A stretch of DNA of 64,000 nt from Cellulomonas denverensis (GCF_012396125.1 NZ_JAAXOX010000004.1:186001-250000), one strand, 5' to 3'. Counted from the stretch's first letter, positions 33,793-43,070 are shown. Notes: generated by a model not told the origin, from the sequence alone. A program made the numbers and translations.

Positions 33793-35529
33793 TCACGCCG
33801 GGGATTGCCCGGTGAGCTCCCCGATCCGGACCACCCGGTCCGCGGTCCGCACCGCACCGGGTCGGTGCGCGATCACCAGCACCGTCCGGCCCCGGCACAC
33901 CTCGGCCAGCGCGTCCTGGATCTCCGCCTCGGTCGCCACGTCCAGCTGGCTGGTCGCCTCGTCCAGGACCAGCACCGGTGCGTCCAGCAGCAGCGCCCGC
34001 GCGATGGCCAGGCGCTGGCGCTGCCCGCCGGACAACCGCTCGCCCAGCTCCCCGACCCGGGTGTCGTACCCGTCCGGCATCGCCATGATCGCCTCGTGCA
34101 GCGCGGCCCGGCGGCAGGCCTGTTCCAGCTCCGCGTCGGTGGCGTCCGGGGCGGCCAGCCGCAGGTTCGCGGCCAGGGTGTCGTTGAACAGGTAGGTGCT
34201 CTGCCCGACCACCGCCACGTGCCGGCGCAGATCGGCCAGCGCCACCTCGCGCAGGTCCACCCCGCCGAGCAGCACCCGGCCGCCCTGCGGGTCCCAGGCC
34301 CGGGTGAGCAGGTTGACCAGGGTCGACTTGCCCGAGCCGGAGGGACCGACCACCGCGGTGGTGGTGCCGGCCGGGATGGTCAGGCTCACCCCGTCCAGCA
34401 CCGGACCGGCGGCGCGGGCCCGGGTGGGCAGCGCGTCGTCCGGGTCGAGGGCCGGTGCCGGGTAACCGAAGGTCACGTCCTCGAACCGGATGTCCAGCGG
34501 CCCGTCCGGCAATCGGACCGGGTCGGCCGGGTCGGCGGTGGCCGGGGCGGCGTCGGTGATCCGCCAGATCCGGCGCGCGGCGGCGAAGGCCTGCTCCAGA
34601 TCCGGGGCGACGTCCTCCACCGCGAGCACCGGGGTGAACACCGCGAGTGCGACCACCACCGCCAGCACCAGCTCCGGCCAGTCCAGCACCCCCGCCGACA
34701 CCCGGGCGGCGCCGGCCAGCGCGACCGTGACCACCGCGGCGAGCACCAGCACCGCGTTGGCGGCCCGGCGGCGGGCGGTCCAGACCGCCAGCACGTCCAG
34801 CCCGGCGGCGGCGCCCCGGCCCAGCTCGGCGGCCTGCTCCCGGCGGCGCCCGGCCGCCCCGAAGGCCAGCACCTCGCGCACGCCCTGCACGGACTCGGTG
34901 ACCGCCTGGGCCAGCCGGCCGCGCTCGCCCCGCACCCGGGCGGCGGCGTCCGCGCTCGGTCCGCGGCCCCAGGCGGGCACCACCGCACCGACCAGCAGCA
35001 GGAACGGCGCCAGCACCAGGGCGAGCAGCGGGTCGGTGGCGATGGCCAACGCGACCAGCGTCCCGACCGGCACCAGCACCGCACTGATCGCCGGCACCAG
35101 GGTGTGCGCGAAGAACACCTCCACCTTGTCCACATCCTTGGTGGCGCGGTTGACCAGGTCGCCGGTGCGGCGGGACAGCACCCCGGCCGGCGACTGCGGC
35201 GCGAGCCGGTCGTAGAAGTCCACCCGCAGCATGGCCAGCGCGCGGAAGGCGACCGCGTGCCCGGCGAACTGCTCCAGGTAGCGCAGCACCCCCTTGACCA
35301 GGGACAGCACCACCAGGGTCCAGACCGTCGGGGCGATGGCCGCCTCCGGGTCGGTCGCGACCCGGGCCACCCCGGCGGCGGCCACCGCGAGCAGCGCGAT
35401 CCCGAGCGACTGGCCGATCACCCGGCAGACCAGGGACAGCCCGAGCGGGGGGAGGACCGGGCGGCCGAACCGGATCAGCCGGCGGGAGATCTGGGCCCGG
35501 GTCAGCTCCGGGGCGATGGTGGTGCTCAT
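33793..35529 (-). CDS. ABC exporter permease/ATPase, CydC-like half
   Basis: This 578-residue half-transporter has a type I exporter membrane domain (six helices, ~1-310) and an ATPase domain. The ATPase has Walker A GPSGSGKS, the Q-loop VGQSTYLFNDTLAANLRL, signature LSGGQRQR, Walker B VLVLDEAT and the H-loop VIAHRPG. The order and sequence pattern resemble CydC, the partner of CydD in thiol (cysteine/glutathione) export linked to heme enzyme assembly. ATG 35529 overlaps the stop of the upstream half-transporter (ATGA), so the two halves are co-made and probably heterodimeric. It is the last gene of the heme operon. No cydAB oxidase genes are nearby. Substrate not proven. Confidence 0.82.
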   Translation of the reverse strand: MSTTIAPELTRAQISRRLIRFGRPVLPPLGLSLVCRVIGQSLGIALLAVAAAGVARVATDPEAAIAPTVWTLVVLSLVKGVLRYLEQFAGHAVAFRALAMLRVDFYDRLAPQSPAGVLSRRTGDLVNRATKDVDKVEVFFAHTLVPAISAVLVPVGTLVALAIATDPLLALVLAPFLLLVGAVVPAWGRGPSADAAARVRGERGRLAQAVTESVQGVREVLAFGAAGRRREQAAELGRGAAAGLDVLAVWTARRRAANAVLVLAAVVTVALAGAARVSAGVLDWPELVLAVVVALAVFTPVLAVEDVAPDLEQAFAAARRIWRITDAAPATADPADPVRLPDGPLDIRFEDVTFGYPAPALDPDDALPTRARAAGPVLDGVSLTIPAGTTTAVVGPSGSGKSTLVNLLTRAWDPQGGRVLLGGVDLREVALADLRRHVAVVGQSTYLFNDTLAANLRLAAPDATDAELEQACRRAALHEAIMAMPDGYDTRVGELGERLSGGQRQRLAIARALLLDAPVLVLDEATSQLDVATEAEIQDALAEVCRGRTVLVIAHRPGAVRTADRVVRIGELTGQSPA

Positions 35530-37379
35530 CGGTTCTCCCCTCCGATCCCGGACAGGTCCAGCGCGCGGGCGTAGTACGAGTCGATGCTGCCGAGCTGGTC
35601 CGGTGGGCCCTGTTCGACGATCCGGCCCTCGGCCAGCACCAGCACCTGGTCGGCGCCGCGGACCGTGCTCAACCGGTGCGCGACCAGCAGCACGGTGCGG
35701 CCCTGCCCGGCACGGTCCAGCGCCTCGATCAGCGCCGACTCCGAGGCGGCGTCCACCTGGCTGGTCGGCTCGTCCAGCACCAGGATCGGCGCGTCCTTCA
35801 GCAGGGCCCGGGCGACCGCCAGTCGCTGGGCCTGCCCGCCGGACAGCGACAAGCCACGTTCGCCGACCCGGGTCGCCAGCCCGTCCGGGAACCGGCGCAC
35901 GTCATCGGCCAGGTTCGCCTCGGCCAGCACGTGCCAGAGCAGGTCGTCGCCGGCGTCCGGGTCGGCCAGCCGGAGGTTGTCCGCCAGGCTGCCGGTGAAC
36001 AGATAGGTGCTCTGCGCGACGACGGCGGTCTGCGCCCGCACCCAGTCGGTCGGCACCGTGGTGGCGTCGTGCCCGGCCACCCGCACCATCCCGGCGGTCG
36101 GCCGCAGCTGGGCCTGCACCAGCGCGGCCACCGTGCTCTTGCCGGAGCCGGAGGGTCCGATCAGGGCGACCCGGCCGCCGACCGGCACGGTGAAGCTGAC
36201 CTGGTGCAGCACCGGGGCGCCGCCGGGGTAGGCGAAGTCCACCCGGTCCAGCGCCAGTGCCTCGTCCGGGTCGGCACCGGCCGGCACCCGCACCCCGGGG
36301 GCGTCCTCGACCGCCGCATGCTGGGCGAGCACGGTGTCGATCTCCCGGACCGCGGCCCGGCCGCCCATCCCGATGTAGAAGAACTGCCCCACCCGGTCCA
36401 GCGGCTCCAGCAGCACGGTGGAGATCAGCACGACGGCGACCGCCTGGCCCGGGGTGATCGCGCCGTCCCGCAGCCGGACCATCGCCAGCCCCGCGGCGGA
36501 GGTGACCATCAGCAGCGAGAACGAGGAGTCGATCACCAGCAGCACCAGCTGGTTGCCGGCCAGCAGCCGCATCACCTGGCGGCGCAGCTCCTCGGCGGAG
36601 CGGGCCAGCTCGGCGCCCTTGGCGCGGGCCCGGCCGAAGGCGGTGGCGGTGGGCAGGCCCTGGATCGCGTCCAGGTACTGCGCGGCGAACCGGCGCGAGG
36701 TCACCCGGTACCGGCCGGACACGCCGCGGAACAGCTTCTGGAACCCGCCGACCAGCAGCGGGATCCCGGGCAACGCCACCGCCAGCCACAGGGCGATCAC
36801 CGGGTCGACGGCCACCCCAAGGCCGACCAACGCCACCACCGGCACGGTCATCGACGCCAGGATCGGCCACCGGAAGGTCGCCTCGTAGTTCGCCGCCCGC
36901 TCGACCCCGTCGGTGGCGGTGCTGACGAACCGGCCCGAGCGCTCCTGGGTCCGGTAGGCCACGCCCAGGCGGAACAGCTGGTCCAGCAGCACGTCCCGGC
37001 GCTCGTCCTCGCGGGGCCCGACCGCGCCCAGGCTCAGCCGCGGACCGGCGTAGGCGCTGAGCGCGAGGCCGAGGGCGGCGACCACCAGCACCACCAGCGC
37101 GGCGGCGGACGGGGTGGTGCCGAGCCGGGCGGACTCCAGCACCGCACCGAGCGCCAGGTAGGCGGCGGTGGTGCAGGCGGCGACCAGCCAGGTCAGCACG
37201 GCGGGCAGTACGACCACCCGGCGGGGCAGCGGCGGGGTGGGGACCACCGGCGGGCCGGCCGGGGCGGCCGGACGGCCGGGATCACCGGGGGTGGCGGAGG
37301 TGCCTGCGGGGTGACCGGGGCGGCGGGGGTGGCCCGGTGCGGCACCGGGGTGACCGGCGGGCGGCGGGGCGGAGCTCAT
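35526..37379 (-). CDS. ABC exporter permease/ATPase, CydD-like half with Pro/Gly/His-rich N-terminus
   Basis: This 617-residue half-transporter starts at ATG 37379 with TGAGGA upstream. The first ~50 residues are unusual: GHPG/PGHP-type repeats rich in Pro, Gly and His, which could bind metal or heme or simply be disordered. The membrane domain holds the CydD-like pattern YRVTSRRFAAQYLDAIQGLP, followed by Walker A GPSGSGKS, signature LSGGQAQR, Walker B ILVLDEPTS and VAHRLSTV. It pairs with the downstream CydC-like half. It begins only 9 bp after the DUF916 gene stop, inside the heme-acquisition operon, which suggests a role in heme or thiol handling, not a general drug exporter. Confidence 0.82.
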   Translation of the reverse strand: MSSAPPPAGHPGAAPGHPRRPGHPAGTSATPGDPGRPAAPAGPPVVPTPPLPRRVVVLPAVLTWLVAACTTAAYLALGAVLESARLGTTPSAAALVVLVVAALGLALSAYAGPRLSLGAVGPREDERRDVLLDQLFRLGVAYRTQERSGRFVSTATDGVERAANYEATFRWPILASMTVPVVALVGLGVAVDPVIALWLAVALPGIPLLVGGFQKLFRGVSGRYRVTSRRFAAQYLDAIQGLPTATAFGRARAKGAELARSAEELRRQVMRLLAGNQLVLLVIDSSFSLLMVTSAAGLAMVRLRDGAITPGQAVAVVLISTVLLEPLDRVGQFFYIGMGGRAAVREIDTVLAQHAAVEDAPGVRVPAGADPDEALALDRVDFAYPGGAPVLHQVSFTVPVGGRVALIGPSGSGKSTVAALVQAQLRPTAGMVRVAGHDATTVPTDWVRAQTAVVAQSTYLFTGSLADNLRLADPDAGDDLLWHVLAEANLADDVRRFPDGLATRVGERGLSLSGGQAQRLAVARALLKDAPILVLDEPTSQVDAASESALIEALDRAGQGRTVLLVAHRLSTVRGADQVLVLAEGRIVEQGPPDQLGSIDSYYARALDLSGIGGENR

Positions 37380-37388
37380 CGGGGGTCC

Positions 37389-38453
37389 TCAGGGGGTCGT
37401 GCGCAGCGGTGCGGCGGGGGTGGTGGCTGCAGTTCCGGGGGCCACCCTGCCACGGGCGGCGGCGGAACGGCGGCGCAGCAGCAGGACCAGGGCGGTCGCC
37501 GCCCCGGCCACCAGCAGCAGGGTGGACAACGCGGCCCAGGGCACTGCGATCACGGAGGTCTCGGCGCCGGCGGTGACCGTCGCGCCGTTGCCCGTCCCGA
37601 CCGTGCTGCCCTGCGCCTGGACCCGGATGTCGGCCCGGCCCCAGGTGTGCACGCCGGTCACGGTGACCTCTCGGTCCAGCGCGGAGCCGGCCAGCACCTC
37701 GACCGGTTCGGTGCCGGACACGTCGACCACCCGGGCGTCGCCGATCAGGCCGGAGACCGCGACCGCGTCGGTGGGCAGCAGCCGGGTGTTGCCGGTGTTG
37801 GTCAGCCGGTAGCGGATCACCAGGGTGTCCCCGGCCAGCGGGTTCAGGGCGGGGTGCCGTTCCACGGTCAGGCCGGTGACGGTCAGCCCGGGGGCCAGTT
37901 CCCCGGTGACCCGGATGTGCATCCGCAGGGCCAGGCGGCGGTCCAGGCGGACGGTGCCGTCGTCGCCGGTGGCGGCGGACAGTGAGGTGAGGATGCCGCC
38001 GGAGTGGTCGCCGGGGGTGGCGTCGGCCGGGACGGTGACGGTGAACGGCACCGCGACGGTCTGCCCGGCCGGGACGTCGATCTCCGCCGTGTCCGGGACG
38101 ATCCAGGTGCCGAGGTCCATCGAGGGCTGGTCGGCGGGCAGCAGGTCGAGCTGGCCGGAGGTGGTGGTCAGCCCGTCCGCGCCGTAGACGGCCAGGTGCA
38201 GGTCGGTGCCGCCGCGGTTGGTCACCTCCAGCACGTCGTGCAGCACCGCGCCGGGGTCGAGCTGGTAGGCGTAGTTCGCCCGGTCGGTGCCGTGTTCGGT
38301 GTCGCCGGGGGCCACCCCCCAGGTCACCGACGCACCGTCGGCCGTGGGGGCGGCCGACGCCGTCGCCGTCGCGGTGGGCAGCAGGGCGAGCAGCAGCCCG
38401 GCCAGCAATGCCGCACCGCGCAGGCGGCGGGTGAACGGAACGGGGGCGTCCAC
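37389..38453 (-). CDS. DUF916-type surface protein with C-terminal membrane anchor
   Basis: This 354-residue protein has a signal peptide (cleavage near ATASA, ~34), a region matching the DUF916 pattern (YQLDPGAVLHDVLEVTNRGG and the WIVPDTAEIDVPAGQTVAVP block, then VPADATPGDHSGGIL), a second beta-rich region (~165-290), a membrane helix (~305-325) and a basic tail. In Firmicutes DUF916 proteins pair with WxL-domain proteins and link them to peptidoglycan or the membrane. The gene upstream in the operon (4 bp away) encodes an HtaA protein with a WxL-like C-terminus, a likely partner. No LPXTG motif is present. Confidence 0.72.
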   Translation of the reverse strand: MDAPVPFTRRLRGAALLAGLLLALLPTATATASAAPTADGASVTWGVAPGDTEHGTDRANYAYQLDPGAVLHDVLEVTNRGGTDLHLAVYGADGLTTTSGQLDLLPADQPSMDLGTWIVPDTAEIDVPAGQTVAVPFTVTVPADATPGDHSGGILTSLSAATGDDGTVRLDRRLALRMHIRVTGELAPGLTVTGLTVERHPALNPLAGDTLVIRYRLTNTGNTRLLPTDAVAVSGLIGDARVVDVSGTEPVEVLAGSALDREVTVTGVHTWGRADIRVQAQGSTVGTGNGATVTAGAETSVIAVPWAALSTLLLVAGAATALVLLLRRRSAAARGRVAPGTAATTPAAPLRTTP

Positions 38454-38457
38454 GGCC

Positions 38458-39846
38458 TCAGCCCACCACCGTGAGGGTCAGCACCCCGGTGTAGTCGCCG
38501 GCGGCGGTGTCCCGCGGCACGGACAGCTGCAGTGCGGCGTCCACCGAGACGCTGCCGGCGGCGTGCCCGGCCGGTGCGGACACCAGGGTGCTGGCGGCGG
38601 ACAGGCCGGAGCCCGAGCCCGCGGTCACGGCCGGACCGGCCACGGCGCCGACGGTGTTGTCGACCAGCGCCGGGGTCCAGCCCAGGGCCGAGCCGGCGAA
38701 GCTGGCGCTGCCGGAGCTGAAGGTCCCGGCCGAGCCGTTCACGGTCCAGGCACCCGCGGAGCTGCGGGTGTCGGAGACGGTGACCCGGTTCAGGGTGCCG
38801 GTGGCCACGAAGGCGTCCGTGGTGGCCTGGGCGGTGCCGAGGTTGACCCGGGTGTCCGGGTTCTGCACGGTCCAGGTCAGCTCGCCCTCGCCGGGGGTGC
38901 CCGGGTCGGTGTCCTCGGGGATGGTCACCCCGAGGTCGAGGTCCTGGTCCGTGCCCGGGGTGGTGCCGGGGCCGGTGCCGTCCTCGGCGGTCCAGGACAC
39001 CGACAGCGGCGTGGCGACCTTGCGCGGGTCCGCGGAGCTGCCGGAGGAGTACCAGTAGGACGACTGGCCGGTCTTGGCCTGGAAGTCGACGAACGACTGC
39101 GGGAAGGCGCCCCAGGAGTCGCCGGTGCGGGCCTGCGTGCCGGAGGCCGGGGTGACCTCCACGCCCAGGTAGTCCGGGGTGACGACGAAGCCGTCGGCGT
39201 CCACGGTCACGTCGCTGAGGTCCGCCAGCACCACCTGCTCGGGCGCCAGCTCGACCCACTGCGACTGGTCGTCCATCGAGGTGCCGTACCCGGAGGCGGT
39301 GGCGGTGAGCTGCCCGGTGCCGCCGGAGACGGTGAGCACCGGGTCGGACAGCGTCCAGTAGGTCATCCCGCCGTAGAACGCGACGGTCAGGTCGCCGTCC
39401 CAGGCGATCGAGGCGGTGCCCGCCGCGGTGTCGACCGTGCCGGTGCCGGCGGTGAACACCCCGACCGAACCGGTGCTGCCGCCGACCGCGACGGCCGCGC
39501 CGGTGGCGGTCTGGCACTTGGTGGCCCAGGTGGCGACCGCAGTGCCGTCGGGGGTGTCCTTGACCACCGAGACGTTCCCGGCCTGGCCGGCGTAGAACCC
39601 GTCGGCCTCGGTCCAGGTGCGCGAGGAGCCGGTGTTCCCGGCCTTGCCCGCGGACAGGAAGTTGCAGCCACCGAAGTAGGCGCCGGAGTTCGCCTCGGTG
39701 TTCAGGCCCCAGCGCAGCTCGACGCCGTCGACGCTGGTGGCGGCCTGGGCGGGCAGCGCGGTGGCCACGGCCACCCCGAGCCCGAGGGTGACCGTGCCGA
39801 GCACCGCCGACCAGCGGTGCCGGGCCCGATTCTCCCGAAGAGCCAT
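38458..39846 (-). CDS. Secreted HtaA-type heme-binding protein with WxL-like C-terminal domain
   Basis: This 462-residue protein starts at ATG 39846 with AGAGGA upstream. It has a signal peptide (to about Ala36) and an HtaA-like domain (about 37-285) opening with GVELRWGLNTEANSGAYFGG and containing AFYGGMTYWTLSDPVLTV and QSSYWYSSGSS. After a Gly/Thr/Pro linker, the C-terminal ~160 residues have TLNRVTVSDTRSSAGAWTV and DTAAGDYTGVLTLTVVG, typical of WxL-like surface domains. HtaA domains of Corynebacterium bind heme through Tyr/His residues. There is no membrane anchor, so attachment may use the WxL-like domain and the DUF916 protein encoded next. The WxL-like assignment is by eye. Confidence 0.75.
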   Translation of the reverse strand: MALRENRARHRWSAVLGTVTLGLGVAVATALPAQAATSVDGVELRWGLNTEANSGAYFGGCNFLSAGKAGNTGSSRTWTEADGFYAGQAGNVSVVKDTPDGTAVATWATKCQTATGAAVAVGGSTGSVGVFTAGTGTVDTAAGTASIAWDGDLTVAFYGGMTYWTLSDPVLTVSGGTGQLTATASGYGTSMDDQSQWVELAPEQVVLADLSDVTVDADGFVVTPDYLGVEVTPASGTQARTGDSWGAFPQSFVDFQAKTGQSSYWYSSGSSADPRKVATPLSVSWTAEDGTGPGTTPGTDQDLDLGVTIPEDTDPGTPGEGELTWTVQNPDTRVNLGTAQATTDAFVATGTLNRVTVSDTRSSAGAWTVNGSAGTFSSGSASFAGSALGWTPALVDNTVGAVAGPAVTAGSGSGLSAASTLVSAPAGHAAGSVSVDAALQLSVPRDTAAGDYTGVLTLTVVG

Positions 39847-39946
39847 CGTCAGTTCCTCTCGTCTGCCGGTCCGGGTGGACCGGCGCCGACCGCGCGCCCC
39901 ACAGCGCACGGTTCTCCGGTGAGGCACCCGAGGGCGCCCCGCCGGA

Positions 39947-41182
39947 CTACCGCCAGGGCAGGACCAGCCAGCCCCTGCGGAAGCCGAAGACCGCCCCCGA
40001 TCCGGCGAGCATCAGGCCGGCGGCGCCCCAGACCGCGGCCTGCCCGGCCGGGGTGGCGACCGCCGCCGGGATCAGGTCGGCCCGGGCCTGGCCGGCGGTC
40101 AGCGTGGTCACCGCCGGGATGGTGAGCGGGTCCGGGTCCACCGCGGCGGCGGCCCGACCCGAGCTGCGTGCCGTGCCGGCGGCCTGCCCGCCACCGCCGC
40201 CGGTGCCGCCCTGGGCCGAGGTGTCCTGTGCCGCGGGCCGTTCCTCGGCCGGCACCAGGGCGGATGCCGCGTCGTAGCTGACGTACAGCGTGGTCGCCGG
40301 TTTGCGCGCGTCGGCCGCACCGCCCGAGGAGTACCAGTACGCGGCCTGGCCGGTCCGGCCCTGGAAGTCGATGAAGTCCTGCGGGAACGAGCCCCAGTCG
40401 TCGCCCTCCCGCAGCTGGGCGGCGGCACCGGCGGGGGTGGACACCGCCACGCCGCGGTAGTCGGGCCGGGCCGAGATGCCCTGGTCGGTGAGCCGGACCC
40501 CGGACATCGTGGCCAGGGTGACGGTGGTGGCGGGCAGCCTGCTCCACTGCGAGGTGTCGGTCATCGAGGTCGCGTAGCCCCCGGCGGTGGCGGTGAGCCG
40601 GGCGGTGCCGTCGGCGTTGACCGTGAGCACCGGGTCGCTGGTCCACCAGTAGGTCATCCCGCCGTAGAACACCACGGTGAAGCTGCCGGACCAGCGGATC
40701 TGCGCGGTGCCGGCCGCCGGGTCGGCGGTGCCCACGCCGCCGTCCATCACCACCTGCTGCTCGGTGACCCGGTTGTTGCCGGTGGTCACGGTGACGCCGT
40801 CCCGGTCGGTGCACCGGGTGGCCCAGTCCGCGGTGGTGCGGCTGCCGTCCGCGGTGGGCCGGTCGATCCGGACCGTGCCGGAGGTGGCCCGGTACAGCCC
40901 GTCGCCCTCGGTCCACACCCGGGCGCCACCGGCGTCGCCGTCCGTGCCGGGCAGCCCGGCCATCAGGAAGTTGCAGCCGCCGAAGTAGGCACCGGCACCG
41001 GTCTCGGCGTTCAGCGACCACCGCAGTTGCCCGTTGCCGACCGACACCACCTGGTCGCCCAGGTCCGGGATGGTCACACCGACCTCGATCGAGCCGTCCG
41101 GGTCGTCGGCGGCCAGCGCCACCGGGGCGGCGGCGAGCAGCAGGGCGCCGGTCAGGGCGGCGGCGGCCAGCAGGCGCTTCAT
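39947..41182 (-). CDS. HtaA-type heme-binding surface protein with C-terminal membrane anchor
   Basis: This 411-residue protein starts at ATG 41182 with GAGGAGG upstream; the start overlaps the stop of the gene before it (ATGA). It has a signal peptide (cleavage near ALAA, ~25), an HtaA-like domain (~48-305) with QLRWSLNAETGAGAYFGG, VFYGGMTYWWTSDPVLTV and AAYWYSSGGAA, a Gly/Ala/Ser-rich linker, and a membrane helix (~383-401) followed by FRRGWLVLPWR. It shares the same core as the HtaA protein encoded 100 bp downstream but has a membrane tail in place of the WxL-like part. Probable role: heme capture at the cell surface and hand-over to HmuT. Confidence 0.8.
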   Translation of the reverse strand: MKRLLAAAALTGALLLAAAPVALAADDPDGSIEVGVTIPDLGDQVVSVGNGQLRWSLNAETGAGAYFGGCNFLMAGLPGTDGDAGGARVWTEGDGLYRATSGTVRIDRPTADGSRTTADWATRCTDRDGVTVTTGNNRVTEQQVVMDGGVGTADPAAGTAQIRWSGSFTVVFYGGMTYWWTSDPVLTVNADGTARLTATAGGYATSMTDTSQWSRLPATTVTLATMSGVRLTDQGISARPDYRGVAVSTPAGAAAQLREGDDWGSFPQDFIDFQGRTGQAAYWYSSGGAADARKPATTLYVSYDAASALVPAEERPAAQDTSAQGGTGGGGGQAAGTARSSGRAAAAVDPDPLTIPAVTTLTAGQARADLIPAAVATPAGQAAVWGAAGLMLAGSGAVFGFRRGWLVLPWR

Positions 41183-42270
41183 CGCCGGACCTCCTCGGGG
41201 GTGGCGGACGGTTCGGGCATTCGGCGCCGGCGTCGCGCGGTCACGAAGGACACCAGCACGGTGATCAGCAGCAGACCGCCGGCCGCGACCAGGGCGATCT
41301 CGGCCGCGGTCCACCGGTGCCCGGCCGGGTCGGCCTCGGCGGCGATCAGATCGGCGGCGGTGGCGGTGGCCGGGTCGGCGGTGACGGTGAACTCCAGCTC
41401 GGTGCTCAGCCCGGACCCGGCGGCGCTCACCCGGAGCAGGTGGGTGCCGGTGCGCAGGTCACCGGGCAGTTGCAGGGTGCCGGCGATCTCGCCCTGTGCC
41501 CCGGCGGCCAGCGGCCCGAGCGACACCAGCCCGTCGTCCAGCGTCACGGTGAGCTGTTCGCCCGGGTCGAAGCCCTGTCCGGCGAAGGTGAGCGCCCGGC
41601 CGACCACCGCGGTGGCCTGGTCGACGCCGACGGTGGGCGCGGCCCGGTCGGCGGTGGCCCCGGACCCGGCCTCCTCGCTCTCCGCCGCAGCGGAGTCGGT
41701 GTCCCCACCCGCCACGAAGCTGACCGGCGTGAAGCTCTCGTTGCTGGGGTTGACCACGCCGTGCGCGCCGATGGTGATCACCCCGCACTGCACCCGGGTG
41801 CAGTCCACCGGGGTCCCGGTGCCGTCGCGGCCCTTCGCGGTGAACGACGGGCCGGGCACGGTCAGCGTGGTCGACCAGCTGCCGTCCGCCGCCACCGTGC
41901 CACCGTTCGCCGAGGCCTCGGTGTCCGACCCGGGGAAGGCGACGAACCGGATGTAGCCCTGGTTGTCCGCGGTCTCGGCGTCCGGGATGTAGTCGTAGTC
42001 GGTGCCGGTGGTCCCGCCCTGGCTGGGCCGCCAGCTGCCGCCCGCCGGGTCGTCCACCCAGCCGAAGACCACGTAGATCCCGCCGAAGCCGCCGGGGATC
42101 GACTGGAAGCCGGTGCCGGTCAGCCGCAGGGTGGTCGGGCCGTCCAGCGCGGCCTCGGCCCGGCCGCCGATCCCGGACACCCCGACCGTGGGCGCGGCGG
42201 ACGCTCCCGGGGCGGCCAGCGGCAGCATGACCAGCGCGAGCAGGACGGCCAGGACGGTACGGCGGGTCAT
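41179..42270 (-). CDS. Membrane-anchored surface protein of heme operon (HtaB-position, Ig-like)
   Basis: This 363-residue protein has a signal peptide (~1-26), a beta-rich domain (~27-185) with a cysteine pair in DCTRVQCGVITI, a second Ig-like domain (~215-300: PTVGVDQATAVVGRALTFAG), a membrane helix (~318-338) and a basic tail RRRRRMP. It occupies the place of HtaB/HtaC-type genes of corynebacterial hmu loci, but I do not see a clear HtaA core. Its start overlaps the hmuV stop by 4 bp and its stop overlaps the next htaA-like start by 4 bp. A role in heme capture or docking is inferred from context. Confidence 0.65.
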   Translation of the reverse strand: MTRRTVLAVLLALVMLPLAAPGASAAPTVGVSGIGGRAEAALDGPTTLRLTGTGFQSIPGGFGGIYVVFGWVDDPAGGSWRPSQGGTTGTDYDYIPDAETADNQGYIRFVAFPGSDTEASANGGTVAADGSWSTTLTVPGPSFTAKGRDGTGTPVDCTRVQCGVITIGAHGVVNPSNESFTPVSFVAGGDTDSAAAESEEAGSGATADRAAPTVGVDQATAVVGRALTFAGQGFDPGEQLTVTLDDGLVSLGPLAAGAQGEIAGTLQLPGDLRTGTHLLRVSAAGSGLSTELEFTVTADPATATAADLIAAEADPAGHRWTAAEIALVAAGGLLLITVLVSFVTARRRRRMPEPSATPEEVRR

Positions 42271-43070
42271 CGCAGGGCCTCCGAGGGGGCGGGGACGGCG
42301 GGGGTCGCGGAGCGGTCGGGCAGCACCACCAGGTCGGCGCCGCGCCGGAACACGTCCACCGGGACCTGGTAGAGCGCGCTGAGCGGTCCGGGGCGCAGCA
42401 CCTGATCGGGGGTGCCCAGGCCGTGCACCCGGCCGCCGCCGAGCAGCAGCACCCGGTCGGCGTAGGCGGCGGCCAGCGACAGGTCGTGCAGCACGGCCAG
42501 CACCGCGTCGCCGGCCCGGGCCCGGGCGCGGGCGTGACCGAGCACCTGCTCCTGGTGCCGCAGGTCCAGGGCGGCGGTCGGCTCGTCCAGCAGCAGCACG
42601 CCGGTGGCCTGGGCGCGGGCCCGGGCGAAGGAGGTCCGTGCCTTCTCCCCGCCGGACAGTGTGGGGAACCGGCGCGGGCCCAGGTGCCGGATGTCCGCGG
42701 TGTCCACCGCCTCGGCCACCGCCCGGTCGTCCTCGGCCTCCTCCGGCCGGCCACGCCAGGGCGCCCGGCCCATCCGGACCACCTCGGCCACGGTGAACGG
42801 GAAGCTCAGCCGGTGCTCCTGCAGCAGCACGGCACGCCGCCGGGCCAGCTCCGCGGCGGGCAGCCGGTGGGCGTCCTGCCCGGCGTAGCGCACCGTGCCC
42901 GACGACGGGCGCAGATCCCCGGCCAGCAGACCGAGCAGGGTGGACTTCCCGGCGCCGTTCGGCCCGACCACCACCAGCAGTTCGCCGTGCTGCAGGTCCA
43001 GGTCCACGCCGGTCAGCAGCGCGGTGCCCTCGACGGTGTAGCCCAGGTCCCGGGCCTCGACGGCGGTCAT
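42267..43070 (-). CDS. hmuV: Heme ABC importer ATP-binding protein
   Basis: This 267-residue ATPase of the FecE/BtuD/HmuV group has Walker A VVGPNGAGKST, Q-loop LLQEHRLSFPFTVAEVV, signature LSGGEKAR, Walker B VLLLDEPTAALD and the H-loop histidine in VLHDLSLAA. The LSGGE signature and PFTVAEVVRMGR segment are typical of HmuV. It powers heme import through the permease encoded by the overlapping upstream gene (ATGA overlap at 43067-43070). Cytosolic, membrane-associated. Confidence 0.92.
   Translation of the reverse strand: MTAVEARDLGYTVEGTALLTGVDLDLQHGELLVVVGPNGAGKSTLLGLLAGDLRPSSGTVRYAGQDAHRLPAAELARRRAVLLQEHRLSFPFTVAEVVRMGRAPWRGRPEEAEDDRAVAEAVDTADIRHLGPRRFPTLSGGEKARTSFARARAQATGVLLLDEPTAALDLRHQEQVLGHARARARAGDAVLAVLHDLSLAAAYADRVLLLGGGRVHGLGTPDQVLRPGPLSALYQVPVDVFRRGADLVVLPDRSATPAVPAPSEALR

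Noticed and set aside
37389..42270. Sortase-anchored (LPXTG) surface proteins in the heme operon
   Set aside because: No LPXTG-like motif precedes the C-terminal helices; the proteins end in a helix and basic tail, or have no anchor.
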